From an uncultured Eubacteriales bacterium (lineage in GTDB: Bacteria > Bacillota > Clostridia > Oscillospirales > Acutalibacteraceae): DNA of 64,000 bases. The stretch is from NCBI GenBank assembly GCA_934444365.1, contig CAKSCM010000001.1, forward strand, positions 62,001 through 126,000. The letters run 5' to 3'. A program made the position numbers and the translations under genes. Within the stretch, counting starts at the first letter, position 1. The number at the start of each line of letters is the position of its first letter. The notes beneath the pieces were generated by a model. That model worked only from the letters and a program-made list of their open reading frames with translations, did no database searches and was not told the DNA's origin. This document shows positions 42,468-50,929 of the stretch, piece by piece.

Positions 42468-43493
42468 ATGGGAGAATTTAAGTTTGTACAAGCGACAAAA
42501 AGCAATGAATATCAGCGCATTTGCGACAAAGATATTCAAAAGCGAGAAAAGCTTATCACCATTCAAATCAGTAAATATTTATCTCATACTCTTGCAGAAA
42601 ATATTGCCGGCGCACAATGGCATTCCTGTTCGCCGGAATGGATTAACCGAATTCGGCGTGCAACCTATGATGATAGCTATTTTTATGATTGTTTTGATGT
42701 GGTGGCTCTTGAAAGAGACGATAGTGTGATCGGCAGATTGCATTGTATTCAAAATGAAATCGATCAGAATTTATGGTACTACGGGGATTTGTTTGTCATT
42801 CCGGAATATCGGCGTATGGGAATTGCAACCCGAATGATTCATGCGGCGATTGATTATTTGATGGAGCTTGGAGCCAAGACATTACGGGTATATGTTGAAC
42901 CGGATAATTTACCAAGCACAGCGCTTCAAAAAAGCATCGGTTTTGAAGAGAAACCTTATCAAGGCTTTAATAATCTCATTCATGACAAAGAGCATATGTT
43001 TGAGTTGAATTTACCGTGTTCTTATTCTGTCATACCGGCGAAAGCAGATGAGGCGGTGTTTGTTACGCAGTTTTATTGGCGAAACATAGAAAGCCTTCAC
43101 GGAAAACCGATATCGATGGACGAATGGAAAACTGTATTATCTTCAAATAATGAAGATGAACGGAATTTTCTTGTTTGCCGCGGTTGTATGCCGCTTGCGT
43201 GGCTGCGTATTAACGGACTTCTTAATAAAGATATGGCTTGGATCGGTATGCTTGCGGTAAGCGACAAGCATCATCGTCAAGGTATCGGCAGATATGCAAT
43301 AGAGTTTTCCGAACAATTTGTGAAAGAAAAGGGATTTCGTAAAATAGGAGTCCGCATAACCGAAGATAACATTCCGGCTCAAAATCTATATAGAAAATGT
43401 GGGTATGCTGTTACGGAATACGGTGAATGCGAAGCAGGGGACGGAATCAGGCGTATGGGATATACTTTTGTGAAAGCAATCGGAAATGACTGA
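42468..43493 (+). CDS. Tandem GNAT acetyltransferase
   Basis: This 341-residue protein is built of two GNAT domains that use acetyl-CoA. The first has GDLFVIPEYRRMGIATRMI (motif A, RRMGIA) and VEPDNLPSTALQKSIGF. The second has IGMLAVSDKHHRQGIGRYAI (RQGIG) and ITEDNIPAQNLYRKCGY. Double-GNAT proteins include enzymes that acetylate antibiotics, polyamines and mycothiol precursors; the substrate here is unknown. The ATG follows AAAGAGG. The leader-peptide attenuator upstream suggests induction by a translation inhibitor or by an amino acid shortage. It stands alone in the accessory patch after tRNA-Ala. Confidence 0.88.
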   Translation: MGEFKFVQATKSNEYQRICDKDIQKREKLITIQISKYLSHTLAENIAGAQWHSCSPEWINRIRRATYDDSYFYDCFDVVALERDDSVIGRLHCIQNEIDQNLWYYGDLFVIPEYRRMGIATRMIHAAIDYLMELGAKTLRVYVEPDNLPSTALQKSIGFEEKPYQGFNNLIHDKEHMFELNLPCSYSVIPAKADEAVFVTQFYWRNIESLHGKPISMDEWKTVLSSNNEDERNFLVCRGCMPLAWLRINGLLNKDMAWIGMLAVSDKHHRQGIGRYAIEFSEQFVKEKGFRKIGVRITEDNIPAQNLYRKCGYAVTEYGECEAGDGIRRMGYTFVKAIGND

Positions 43494-43512
43494 AAAATAC
43501 TTTGTTTCGCCG

Positions 43513-43524
43513 GAGTTCGAATTC
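43513..43524 (+). repeat. T-arm-like direct repeat (copy 3)
   Basis: GAGTTCGAATTC is identical to 42099-42110 and related to the tRNA-Ala T-arm. It bounds the attenuator-GNAT unit on the right, 20 bases after the gene's stop codon. Confidence 0.45.
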
Positions 43525-43626
43525 TTCTGCCAAGCTTTTGTATAATCCGGATGTTTTTTATCTAAAGCAAACGGGAGGAGACCGGGCACGCTGAAAGTCC
43601 TGTAATAAATTTTTTTAAAAAAGTAC

Positions 43627-43655
43627 TTGACAACCAAAAAAATGTGTGGTATAAG
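43627..43655 (+). promoter_or_regulatory. Promoter of the T-box/trp transporter transcript
   Basis: TTGACA (43627-43632), 17 bases, TATAAG (43650-43655), immediately before the T-box leader. Confidence 0.8.
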
Positions 43656-43664
43656 TAGTTAAAC

Positions 43665-43946
43665 CGTTGAAGAAGAGTGAGTAGGCTATATTGGTCAAAT
43701 CTCACAGCGAGCCGCGGGCGGTGGGAGCGCGGCAGAGGGGACGTAGCTGAATGGACTTCTGAGGTCGAGCGGAAAGGGCAGAGGTTTTGCCTTAGTATGT
43801 GAGACGGAGCATGGCTCTCCGTAAACAAAAGCCGGTGTATTTTTTTGTACACGCTGAGTGGCCGTTATTTTAACGGCAAGCCGGGTGGCACCACAGGATT
43901 TGTTTTTATTCCTGTCCCAGCAGTTTTTTGCTGAGACAGGTTTTTT
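43665..43946 (+). promoter_or_regulatory. T-box riboswitch, tryptophan specifier
   Basis: The leader opens with CCGTTGAAGAAGAGTGAGTA, the usual stem I base. The apical part (GCGAGCCGCGGGCGGTGGGAG) carries the conserved AG-bulge and loop, and GAATGGAC at 43749-43756 presents the codon TGG (Trp). CCGGGTGGCACCAC (43881-43894) is the T-box proper that binds the uncharged tRNA 3' end. CCTGTCCCAGCA with TGCTGAGACAGG and a T-run (43911-43946) is the terminator. Uncharged tRNA-Trp should stabilise the antiterminator and switch on the downstream ABC transporter. Confidence 0.93.
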
Positions 43947-43977
43947 GTTTTTTCGACATTTTAAGGAGAGTGATCTG

Positions 43978-44085
43978 ATGTTTTTGCTGACTAAAAGCTG
44001 GCGCTGCGCGCCTGGGATTTCATACAGTATTATAAAACATAAAAATCACAAACTCTTTTTTATTACCGAAAGGCAGGAAAATTAA
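43978..44085 (+). CDS. Small ORF between the T-box and the transporter
   Basis: A 35-residue ORF (MFLLTKSWRCAPG... ending ERQEN) with a strong AAGGAGAG site seven bases upstream. Its stop codon is one base before the ATG of the binding-protein gene, so translation may be coupled. It contains a single tryptophan. It could be a real small protein, a coupling device, or chance; no homologue is known to me. Confidence 0.35.
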   Translation: MFLLTKSWRCAPGISYSIIKHKNHKLFFITERQEN

Positions 44086-44086
44086 A

Positions 44087-45124
44087 ATGAAAAACATAAA
44101 GATAAAAATCGCCGCGATCTTACTCGCTGTTATAACCGTTATAATGACACTTGGGGCTTGCTCTGATGATTCCTCCAAAAAGCTCAAGGTCGGAATTTGC
44201 AATTACGTTGACGATGCGTCGCTTAATCAGATAGTTGATAACATTAAAACCAGGCTCGCCGAAATAGGCAAGGAAAAGGGCGTTGAGTTTGACATAGCTT
44301 ACGACAACTGCAACGCCGATTCAAACCTTATGAATCAGATAATCGCCAACTTTGTAGCCGACGACGTTGACCTTATGGTGGGTGTTGCCACTCCGGTCGC
44401 AATGGCTATGCAGTCGGCTGCCGAGGATACCGATATACCGGTTGTTTTTGCGGCGGTTTCCGATCCTGTTTCGGCGGGACTTGTAAAATCCCTTGAAAAT
44501 CCCGGCGCCAACATTACCGGCACTTCGGACTATCTCGACACAAAGTCGGTTCTTAATCTTATTTTTGCCGCCGATCCCGATGCCAAAAAGATCGGACTTC
44601 TCTATGACGTAGGACAGGATTCCTCCGCAACCCCCATCGCAAAGGCCAAGGAAGAGCTCGGTAATCGCGGTGTTGAGGTTATCGAGCGCACCGGAACGAC
44701 GGTAGACGAGATATCCCTTGCGGCTCAGGCACTTGTTTCAGACGGAGTTGACGCAGTATTTACCCCGACCGACAATACCGTAATGAAGGCCGAGCTTTCG
44801 ATATATGAAATCTTTGCGAATGCCGGAATTCCTCATTACACCGGTGCCGATTCCTTTGCCCTTAACGGAGCCTTCCTCGGTTACGGTGTCGATTACGCAA
44901 AGCTCGGCAGTGAAACCGCCGACATGATCGCTCAGATACTCGTAGACAAAAAGCCGGCCGGAGAGTTAGCGGTCAAGACCTTCGATAACGGAACGGCGAC
45001 CGTCAATACCGATATATGCGCACAGCTCGGATACAATTATTCCGACATTGAAAAGACCTTTGCACCTTATTGCACCAAGGTACAGAGCATTGTTACGGCC
45101 GAAAGCTTTGACGATATAAAATAA
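44087..45124 (+). CDS. trpX: ABC transporter substrate-binding lipoprotein, TrpX type
   Basis: A 345-residue lipoprotein with signal peptide and lipobox LGAC (Cys25). The body (KLKVGICNYVDDASLNQIVDNI, DLMVGVATPVAMAMQSA, VVFAAVSDPVSAGLV, GANITGTSDYLDTKSVLNLI) is the COG2984 type-1 periplasmic-binding fold used by tryptophan/tyrosine transporters. The Trp T-box directly upstream makes tryptophan the likely ligand. It is the first gene of a three-gene operon. Confidence 0.9.
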   Translation: MKNIKIKIAAILLAVITVIMTLGACSDDSSKKLKVGICNYVDDASLNQIVDNIKTRLAEIGKEKGVEFDIAYDNCNADSNLMNQIIANFVADDVDLMVGVATPVAMAMQSAAEDTDIPVVFAAVSDPVSAGLVKSLENPGANITGTSDYLDTKSVLNLIFAADPDAKKIGLLYDVGQDSSATPIAKAKEELGNRGVEVIERTGTTVDEISLAAQALVSDGVDAVFTPTDNTVMKAELSIYEIFANAGIPHYTGADSFALNGAFLGYGVDYAKLGSETADMIAQILVDKKPAGELAVKTFDNGTATVNTDICAQLGYNYSDIEKTFAPYCTKVQSIVTAESFDDIK

Positions 45125-45142
45125 ATTTTAAAGGTTGAGATT

Positions 45143-46063
45143 ATGGGTTCGGTAATTACTTTACTGCAAACGGCGCTGGAACTGGGTCTTATGAGTTCGC
45201 TTACGGTGCTCGCACTGTTTTTAAGCTATTCGATGCTTAATGTGTGCGATCTTTCAACCGACGGCTGCTTTACCCTCGGCGCTACGGTGGGAGCCGCTGT
45301 GGCTATATCGGGACATCCGTGGCTTTCTATACCGGCCGCTATGGCCGCCGGCATAATATCGGGCTTTGTAACCGCATTTTTGCAGACAAAAATGGGAATC
45401 AACAGCCTGCTTGCAGGAATTATCGTTAACACGGCGCTGTATTCGGTAAATATAGCCGTTATGGGAGGATCGTCGATACTTAACATGAATAAAACCGAAA
45501 CGGTCTTCACAAAGGCGCGCTCCTTGCTTTCGTCGATCGGTTTTGCCGGGCAGTATAAGCTGTTTGTGGCGCTTTTGGCGGTCGTATTGGCGGCGGTTTT
45601 ATTGGGAATATTTTTAAAAACCCGTCTCGGACTTGCAATAAGAGCGACGGGAAATAATCCGGATATGGTCCGTTCCTCCTCGATAAATCCGACGGTAACC
45701 ACGATAATCGGACTTTGTCTCGCTAACTCCCTGACCGCACTTTCCGGCTGTCTGCTTGCACAGTCGCAAAAGTCGGTCAATATAGATATCGGCACCGGAA
45801 TGGTCACAATTGCGCTCGCTTCCCTGCTTATAGGCGGAATTTTTACTTCGCGCGGGAAGATGCCGCTTAGAATAGTCGGCGTTGTAATCGGCGCATTTGT
45901 TTTCCGCCTTGTTTATACGGTGGCTTTAAGGTTCGATATGCCGGCATTCATGCTTAAGGCGGTTTCGTCGGTCGTGGTCGTGGCGGCGATATCGATTCCG
46001 TATTTAAAACAAAGATTTCCGCTTATTAAGCGCCGTTTCGCTCATAAAAGGGGGAGAGCATAA
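45143..46063 (+). CDS. trpY: ABC transporter permease, TrpY type
   Basis: A 306-residue integral membrane protein of the branched-chain-type (LivH-like) permease fold. It opens with LGLMSSLTVLALFLSYSMLNVCDLSTDGCFTLGATVGA, and GLAIRATGNNPDMVRSSSINP is the cytoplasmic coupling loop. About eight to nine membrane segments are visible. It starts 18 bases after trpX and its last base is shared with the ATG of the ATPase gene. Confidence 0.9.
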   Translation: MGSVITLLQTALELGLMSSLTVLALFLSYSMLNVCDLSTDGCFTLGATVGAAVAISGHPWLSIPAAMAAGIISGFVTAFLQTKMGINSLLAGIIVNTALYSVNIAVMGGSSILNMNKTETVFTKARSLLSSIGFAGQYKLFVALLAVVLAAVLLGIFLKTRLGLAIRATGNNPDMVRSSSINPTVTTIIGLCLANSLTALSGCLLAQSQKSVNIDIGTGMVTIALASLLIGGIFTSRGKMPLRIVGVVIGAFVFRLVYTVALRFDMPAFMLKAVSSVVVVAAISIPYLKQRFPLIKRRFAHKRGRA

Positions 46064-46848
46064 TGCTTAATATCTCGCATATTACCAAGATTTTTTCAAA
46101 GGGTACGGTTGACGAGAAAAAGGCTCTTGACGATTTATCCCTCGATGTAAAAAAGGGAGATTTTATTACCCTTATAGGCGCTAACGGCGCCGGTAAATCT
46201 ACTCTGTTCGGCGCAATTGCCGGCAGCTTTATTACCGACAGCGGCAGCATAACTCTTGACAATGAGGACATAACCCTAAAACCCGAATTCAAGCGTGCGC
46301 GATATATCGGACGGCTTTTTCAGGATCCGATGCGCGGCAGTGCCCCCGGAATGACTGTTGAGGAAAACCTAAGCCTTGCCGCCGGCAGGGGTGGCTGGAT
46401 GTCCTTTGTTTCAAAGGCGGATAAAAAGCTCTTTCGCGAGAGGGTTGCCATGCTCGAAATGGGGCTTGAGGATCGCATGAATCAGCCGGTCGGACTGCTT
46501 TCGGGCGGTCAGAGACAGGCGCTTACCCTCATGATGGCCACCTTGTCAAAGCCGAAGCTGTTGCTGCTTGACGAGCACACGGCGGCGCTCGATCCGTCAA
46601 CGGCGCAAAAGGTGCTCCAAATAACCGAATCCACTGTAAGAGAGAGTTCCCTTACCTGTCTTATGATAACCCATAACATGCAGTCGGCCCTTGATTACGG
46701 CAATCGTACCGTTATGATGAATTCGGGACGTATAATACTTGATGTAGCCGACGATGAGCGAAAGGGGCTGACTGTTGCGGATCTGCTCGAGAAATTCAAG
46801 AGCGCGTCCGGTGCGACCCTTGATAACGACCGTATGCTGCTCATTTAG
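46063..46848 (+). CDS. trpZ: ABC transporter ATP-binding protein, TrpZ type
   Basis: A 261-residue ATPase with Walker A LIGANGAGKSTLFGAI at about residue 39, Q-loop GRLFQDP, signature LLSGGQRQALTLMMA, Walker B KLLLLDEHTAALDP and the switch His in MITHNM. The operon ends here at a terminator. Together with the binding protein and the permease it forms a tryptophan importer induced when tRNA-Trp is uncharged. Confidence 0.93.
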   Translation: MLNISHITKIFSKGTVDEKKALDDLSLDVKKGDFITLIGANGAGKSTLFGAIAGSFITDSGSITLDNEDITLKPEFKRARYIGRLFQDPMRGSAPGMTVEENLSLAAGRGGWMSFVSKADKKLFRERVAMLEMGLEDRMNQPVGLLSGGQRQALTLMMATLSKPKLLLLDEHTAALDPSTAQKVLQITESTVRESSLTCLMITHNMQSALDYGNRTVMMNSGRIILDVADDERKGLTVADLLEKFKSASGATLDNDRMLLI

Positions 46849-46865
46849 TATTTAAGCAACAAAGT

Positions 46866-46904
46866 AATGGGATGTACCGTTTTTCGGTGCATCCCATTTT
46901 AGTT
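46866..46904 (+). terminator. Terminator of the trp transporter operon
   Basis: AATGGGATGTACCG and CGGTGCATCCCATT pair (one mismatch) around a T loop, and TTAGTTTTC follows. Because the dipicolinate genes converge on it, it may work for both strands. Confidence 0.75.
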
Positions 46905-46909
46905 TTCAT

Positions 46910-47503
46910 TTATCGTTCGGTTTTTAGAAGCGGCTGTATCTGTTCGCCCGAAAGTGCGGCCTTTAATGTATCAGGTATAAGGCTGAAATCGGCTACTACC
47001 GAGCGCGGCTTGTTTTCGGGATCGTCCTGCGAGGCCGGAACAAAATAAAAACCTTTTGTATTTAAAAGCCGTCCTATATTTACGGCCGAGCCCGAAAGCG
47101 CGTCGTTGGTAGAGACTGCAATCACTACCGGATGTGAGTTTCGCAATGTCGATTTGGCGGCCATTGTGACATTTGTGTCGGTAATGCCGTTTGCAAGCTT
47201 TGATAAGGTGTTACCGGTGCAAGGGGCAATTATGAGTGCGCTTATAAGATTTTTAGGCCCGATCGGCTCGCTTTGGGGAATTTCGGTAAGCGCTGTTCTT
47301 TTGCAGATGTCTTCGATTTTCTGTCTTATTTCCTCGGCTATTCCGAATCTTGTGTCAAATCCGGCCGAGGCAGGGGACAAAATAGGAATTACGTCGTAAC
47401 CTGTTTTGCACAGGGCTTCTATTTGCGGAATTACGCGAGAGAAGGTACAGAATGAACCGGTCAGCGCAAAGCCTATGGTTGCTTTACTGTCAGCCATATT
47501 CAT
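46910..47503 (-). CDS. spoVFB: Dipicolinate synthase subunit B
   Basis: This 197-residue flavoprotein-fold subunit (KATIGFALTGSFCTFSRVIPQIEAL; ALIIAPCTGNTLSKLANGITD; VAVSTNDALSGSAVNIG) forms dipicolinic acid synthase with SpoVFA in the mother cell. Dipicolinate is loaded into spores as the Ca2+ chelate. Many Clostridium species lack this pair and use an EtfA-like protein, so its presence is a useful marker. It follows spoVFA by 30 bases. The ATG is behind GGAAGGG. Confidence 0.93.
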   Translation of the reverse strand: MNMADSKATIGFALTGSFCTFSRVIPQIEALCKTGYDVIPILSPASAGFDTRFGIAEEIRQKIEDICKRTALTEIPQSEPIGPKNLISALIIAPCTGNTLSKLANGITDTNVTMAAKSTLRNSHPVVIAVSTNDALSGSAVNIGRLLNTKGFYFVPASQDDPENKPRSVVADFSLIPDTLKAALSGEQIQPLLKTER

Positions 47504-47533
47504 CCGCTGCCCTTCCTTTTGATTTTAAGTATT

Positions 47534-48409
47534 TCAATTTGTTTTAATACCTCCGTACAGATCAATTATTGTTTCGGCAATGTGCTTTGCGGCGGTTTCC
47601 GGAGAATAAATTCCGGGAAGTGCAAGGGCATGGATGGTTTTTATTCCGATTTTCGAGGCGAAATCAAAATCGGTTCCGCCCGGCTTTGAGGCAAGATCAA
47701 TGACGGTCGCCGTGTTTTTTACCCGGTTTAAAAGCGCGCTGTCAAGTATGAGGCTTGGAACGGTATTGAAAATTATATCCGCCGATTCTGCCGCTTTTGC
47801 CGCGTTTGAGGTGTACAGCGTTTTATATCCGGAAACTTCGGCGAGCGCTATATCCTTTTCCTTTCTTGCGGTTACGGTTACATCCGCTCCTAAAAGGGCA
47901 AGCTTATTGCTGAGAATTCTGCCTATTCTGCCCATACCTATAACAAGACATTTGCTGTCGAACAGGGCTTTTTTTGTGATTTCTATTCCGAGGGCGACGG
48001 CCGCTTCGGCTGTGGTTGCAGCGTTTTTTATCTGCAATGCCTCGCTTTTATAATAGTCTATAACCCTGACGCCTTTTTTCACTAAAAGCTTTTCGGTCTC
48101 CTCGTTTATCATGCCGCTGGCTACCGTTTGGCCTTTACAAAGTGCAAAAGCAAAGCTGCTGAATTCAAAAGAGTATTTGTCGCTTAGAATGGTTTTACCG
48201 TCCCGGCTCATAGGCAGAGGAAGAACTATCAGCTCGTATTCCGGAATTCTTTTAAATAATGCTTCCTTTTTTGTTTTAATCTCTTTGTCGGAATCGGACG
48301 ACAGATTACCCGGATACACCTCGGTCTCGTAACCCTTTTCCTCCAGTGCTTTTGCTATATAACGGCCGCGCGCATCGTCGTAAATTACAAGTGCCTTTTT
48401 ATCGTCCAA
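47534..48409 (-). CDS. spoVFA: Dipicolinate synthase subunit A
   Basis: A protein of about 291 residues with an N-terminal catalytic half and a Rossmann domain (CLVIGMGRIGRILSNKLALLGADVTVTARK; DIIFNTVPSLILDSALL; VIDLASKPGGTDF). It is the dehydrogenase-like subunit of dipicolinate synthase, converting dihydrodipicolinate. The TTG at 48409 is preferred because GGGAG lies eight bases upstream; a GTG at 48418 would overlap that site. It is transcribed with spoVFB, expected under sigma-K, which I could not confirm by eye. Confidence 0.93.
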   Translation of the reverse strand: MDDKKALVIYDDARGRYIAKALEEKGYETEVYPGNLSSDSDKEIKTKKEALFKRIPEYELIVLPLPMSRDGKTILSDKYSFEFSSFAFALCKGQTVASGMINEETEKLLVKKGVRVIDYYKSEALQIKNAATTAEAAVALGIEITKKALFDSKCLVIGMGRIGRILSNKLALLGADVTVTARKEKDIALAEVSGYKTLYTSNAAKAAESADIIFNTVPSLILDSALLNRVKNTATVIDLASKPGGTDFDFASKIGIKTIHALALPGIYSPETAAKHIAETIIDLYGGIKTN

Positions 48410-48512
48410 CAGAATCACTCCCGATTTTTTGTTGCCGTACAGGTGCAGAGTTCCTTAATGCCTCTGATACTATAGTTTATGAGCCGTAAATTTGAGTTGT
48501 GAAAATTAAATG

Positions 48513-48566
48513 AAATAAAAAACACAAGCCGGCAGCTTTGGCGAATTCCGCCGCTGTCGGCTTGCG
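48513..48566 (-). terminator. Terminator of the rnf operon
   Basis: On the minus strand CAAGCCGACAGC pairs with GCTGCCGGCTTG, and TGTTTTTTATTTC follows. It lies about 30 bases after the rnfB stop. Confidence 0.85.
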
Positions 48567-48593
48567 TTATTTAAGCTTTTGTTAAGAACTTAG

Positions 48594-49382
48594 TTATCTT
48601 TGTATTACACCGCGGGGACATGCAGCAGCGCATTCACCGCAGCCCGTGCATTTTTCGGGATCAATAACGGCCAGGAAGCTTTCAACCTTAATAGCGCCGT
48701 TTTTACATACCTTTTCGCACTTTTTACAGCCGATACATCCGGCTTTGCAGCTTTTAATGACATCGGCGCCCTTGTCGCGGCTTGAACATAAAACCGTAAA
48801 GACGGCCTTTTCCTTAGGAACAAGTGATATTAAGTGTTTCGGGCATGCTTTTATACATTTTCCGCAGGCGATACACTCGTCGGGATCGACCGCGGCGACG
48901 CCCGAGCACACCTTTATTGCGCCTGAATCGCATTCCTTTGTGCAGTCGCCGAAGCCTATGCAGCCGTACTGACATTCGCCCTTTCCGCCGAAAAGCAAAG
49001 CGGCTGCCTTACAGCTTTCGACACCGTGGTATATCATTTTGTCGCTCGTTTTATCGCAAAAGCCCATGCAATGAACCCTTGCCGTAAGCGGTTCGACATC
49101 GCCGGCTATAAGACCGAGGATTTCGGCTATCTTTTGGGCCGCTTCTTTTCCGCCCGGCTTGCAGAGGGTGCAGTCGGTTATCTCGCCGCTTGCGAGCTTC
49201 TCGGCGTAATCGTCGCAGCCCGAAAATCCGCAGGCACCGCAGTTGGCGCCGGGCAGGCTGTTTCGCACACTGATCTCTTTTTCATCCTTTTTGACCGAAA
49301 AGAAGGTGTCGGCTATGCTCAGTCCAAAACCTACTATAAGGCTTACGCCGAGGGCAATTAAAACGGGAATTAATATTTGCAT
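48594..49382 (-). CDS. rnfB: Rnf complex subunit B
   Basis: The 262-residue ferredoxin-facing subunit of the Na+ (or H+) translocating ferredoxin:NAD+ oxidoreductase. An N-terminal helix (LIPVLIALGVSLIVGFGLSI) is followed by the GANCGACGFSGCDDYAEKLASG cluster domain and a ferredoxin tail. In the tail, CIACGKCIKACP, CIGCKKCEKVC and CTGCGECAAACP can bind further [4Fe-4S] clusters, more than in short proteobacterial RnfB. It is the last gene of the operon. Confidence 0.95.
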   Translation of the reverse strand: MQILIPVLIALGVSLIVGFGLSIADTFFSVKKDEKEISVRNSLPGANCGACGFSGCDDYAEKLASGEITDCTLCKPGGKEAAQKIAEILGLIAGDVEPLTARVHCMGFCDKTSDKMIYHGVESCKAAALLFGGKGECQYGCIGFGDCTKECDSGAIKVCSGVAAVDPDECIACGKCIKACPKHLISLVPKEKAVFTVLCSSRDKGADVIKSCKAGCIGCKKCEKVCKNGAIKVESFLAVIDPEKCTGCGECAAACPRGVIQR

Positions 49383-49406
49383 AAAATTTTCACAGCCTTT
49401 CTTCGG

Positions 49407-49994
49407 TTACAGCAACGCGTCGGCGATTCCGGCAAATCCGGTGAAGGAGAGCGAAACTATCGAAGCGGCGATAAGGGTTATGGGGAGTCCTTGCAGAAAT
49501 TTCGGAACATCGCATGATTCAAGCCGCTGTCTGACTCCGGCAAAAAGCACCATTGCGAGCATAAATCCTATGCCTGAGCCGAGCGCGTTTACAAGCGCCT
49601 GGGGATATGTATAACCCTTGGTGAAATGCAGCAGCGTCACGCCCAAAACGGCGCAATTGGTGGTTATAAGCGGCAGGTAAATTCCAAGCGCGTTATAAAG
49701 CGAGGGAATGTACTTTTTCAGTACAATCTCAATAAACTGTACCAAACCGGCGATTACCAGTATAAAAATAAGGGTCTGCAAATAATCCATTCCGTTCGGC
49801 AAAAGGATATATGCGTATATCGGATAGGTAACAGCGGTTGAAAGAACCATTACAAAGATAACGGCGAGGCTCATACCGACGGCCGTATTGAGCTTTTTGG
49901 AAACGCCGAGGAAGGGACATATGCCAAGGAATTTTGCCAGAACATAGTTTTCGGTAAGTATTGAAAGTACAAGTATATAAAGCATCATTTTCAT
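49407..49994 (-). CDS. rnfA: Rnf complex subunit A
   Basis: A 195-residue membrane protein with six helices, homologous to NqrE. LTENYVLAKFLGICPFLGVSKK and LITTNCAVLGVTLL carry the two conserved cysteines that hold an iron-sulfur centre in the membrane. It overlaps rnfE by four bases and precedes rnfB by 24. Confidence 0.95.
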   Translation of the reverse strand: MKMMLYILVLSILTENYVLAKFLGICPFLGVSKKLNTAVGMSLAVIFVMVLSTAVTYPIYAYILLPNGMDYLQTLIFILVIAGLVQFIEIVLKKYIPSLYNALGIYLPLITTNCAVLGVTLLHFTKGYTYPQALVNALGSGIGFMLAMVLFAGVRQRLESCDVPKFLQGLPITLIAASIVSLSFTGFAGIADALL

Positions 49995-50929
49995 TTCCGG
50001 TTTTCCTCGCTTTCCTCTTTATTTTTTATATCGGTACCGTCGGCTTCTTCGGCGGCGTTGTCGGCGGCAACAGATTTTTGCGGATTAATCGTTTTGCCGT
50101 CATTGCCGACGGTGTCTTTATTGGCGTCTTTATCGGAATCGGAATCGGAATCGGTATCGGTATCGGCGGTTTTATTTCCGCTGATTCCTTTTTCGCCGGC
50201 TTTATCGTCCGACTGAGAGGGTTTAAAGTGTTCGCCAGAAGCTTCTTCCGGCGCGTTCATAGCGCATGCCTGTTCCTTATTTGTGCAAAATGCGGCGGAC
50301 GGACAGTTTTTGCAACCGAGAGCAGCCGGCGCTTTGCCGCGTTTTTCGGCCAGTCTGTTTGCAAGGGAAACGAGCATTCCGAATACGAAAAATCCGCCAG
50401 GCGGCAAAATGAATATAAGCATCGGCGGAATCACTCCGGCCGTAACGCTTATTCCGAATATTGTGCCGGCTCCGAGCAGCTCGCGTATGGCACCCATCGC
50501 GACGAGCGCCGCCGTGAATCCTACGCCCATTCCGAGTCCGTCAACGGCCGATATGAGGACGCTGTTTTTGCTTGCGAACGCTTCGGCGCGGGCAAGAATT
50601 ATACAGTTGACCACTATAAGCGGAAGGTAAATTCCCAACGCGTCGTTTACAGCCGGCAAAAATGCCTTGACCAGCATCTGAACAATGGTGACGAATCCTG
50701 CGATTATGGTTATAAATGCCGGTATACGTACCTTATCGGGAATAACCTTTCTAAGCAGTGAAATAGCTATATTTGAGCATATAAGCACGATTGTTGCGGC
50801 GGCTCCCATTCCGAGGCCGTTTAATGCCGCCGTCGATATCGCGAGGGTGGGACATGTACCAAGACACAATCTCAATACCGGGTTTTCGGCAATTATACCC
50901 TTTTTAAATTCCTTTATAACCCTTGACAT
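49991..50929 (-). CDS. rnfE: Rnf complex subunit E with a long charged C-terminal tail
   Basis: Residues 1-195 are the usual six-helix RnfE (EFKKGIIAENPVLRLCLGTCPTLAIST; LPLIVVNCIILARAEAFA), pairing with RnfA. The protein then continues for about 110 more residues. These comprise a cysteine set of pattern CX2CX5CX6C (starting CKNCPSAAFC) and a hydrophilic acidic tail with a DTDSDSDSDKD run, encoded partly by a six-unit hexanucleotide repeat. Usual RnfE proteins are near 200-230 residues. The tail is predicted to be cytoplasmic; it could hold an extra cluster or zinc, which is speculation. Confidence 0.93.
   Translation of the reverse strand: MSRVIKEFKKGIIAENPVLRLCLGTCPTLAISTAALNGLGMGAAATIVLICSNIAISLLRKVIPDKVRIPAFITIIAGFVTIVQMLVKAFLPAVNDALGIYLPLIVVNCIILARAEAFASKNSVLISAVDGLGMGVGFTAALVAMGAIRELLGAGTIFGISVTAGVIPPMLIFILPPGGFFVFGMLVSLANRLAEKRGKAPAALGCKNCPSAAFCTNKEQACAMNAPEEASGEHFKPSQSDDKAGEKGISGNKTADTDTDSDSDSDKDANKDTVGNDGKTINPQKSVAADNAAEEADGTDIKNKEESEENRK
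50131..50166 (+). repeat. Hexanucleotide tandem repeat inside rnfE
   Basis: Six copies of WATCGG (TATCGG or AATCGG) in a row. Read on the coding strand they give the Asp/Ser run of the RnfE tail. Copy number could change by slippage without shifting the frame, because the unit is two codons. Confidence 0.9.

Noticed and set aside
43665..43946. Leader considered as a simple attenuator without tRNA sensing
   Set aside because: The stem I, specifier TGG and T-box GGTGGCACC segments are all present, so it is a T-box.
50131..50166. Short tandem repeat considered as a CRISPR remnant
   Set aside because: The units are 6 bases long and contiguous without spacers, and they are in frame within rnfE.
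49961..50761. 266-codon plus-strand frame with Gly/Ile repeats
   Set aside because: It is the reverse of rnfE and its hexanucleotide repeat; the repeated GIGIG pattern comes from the WATCGG units.
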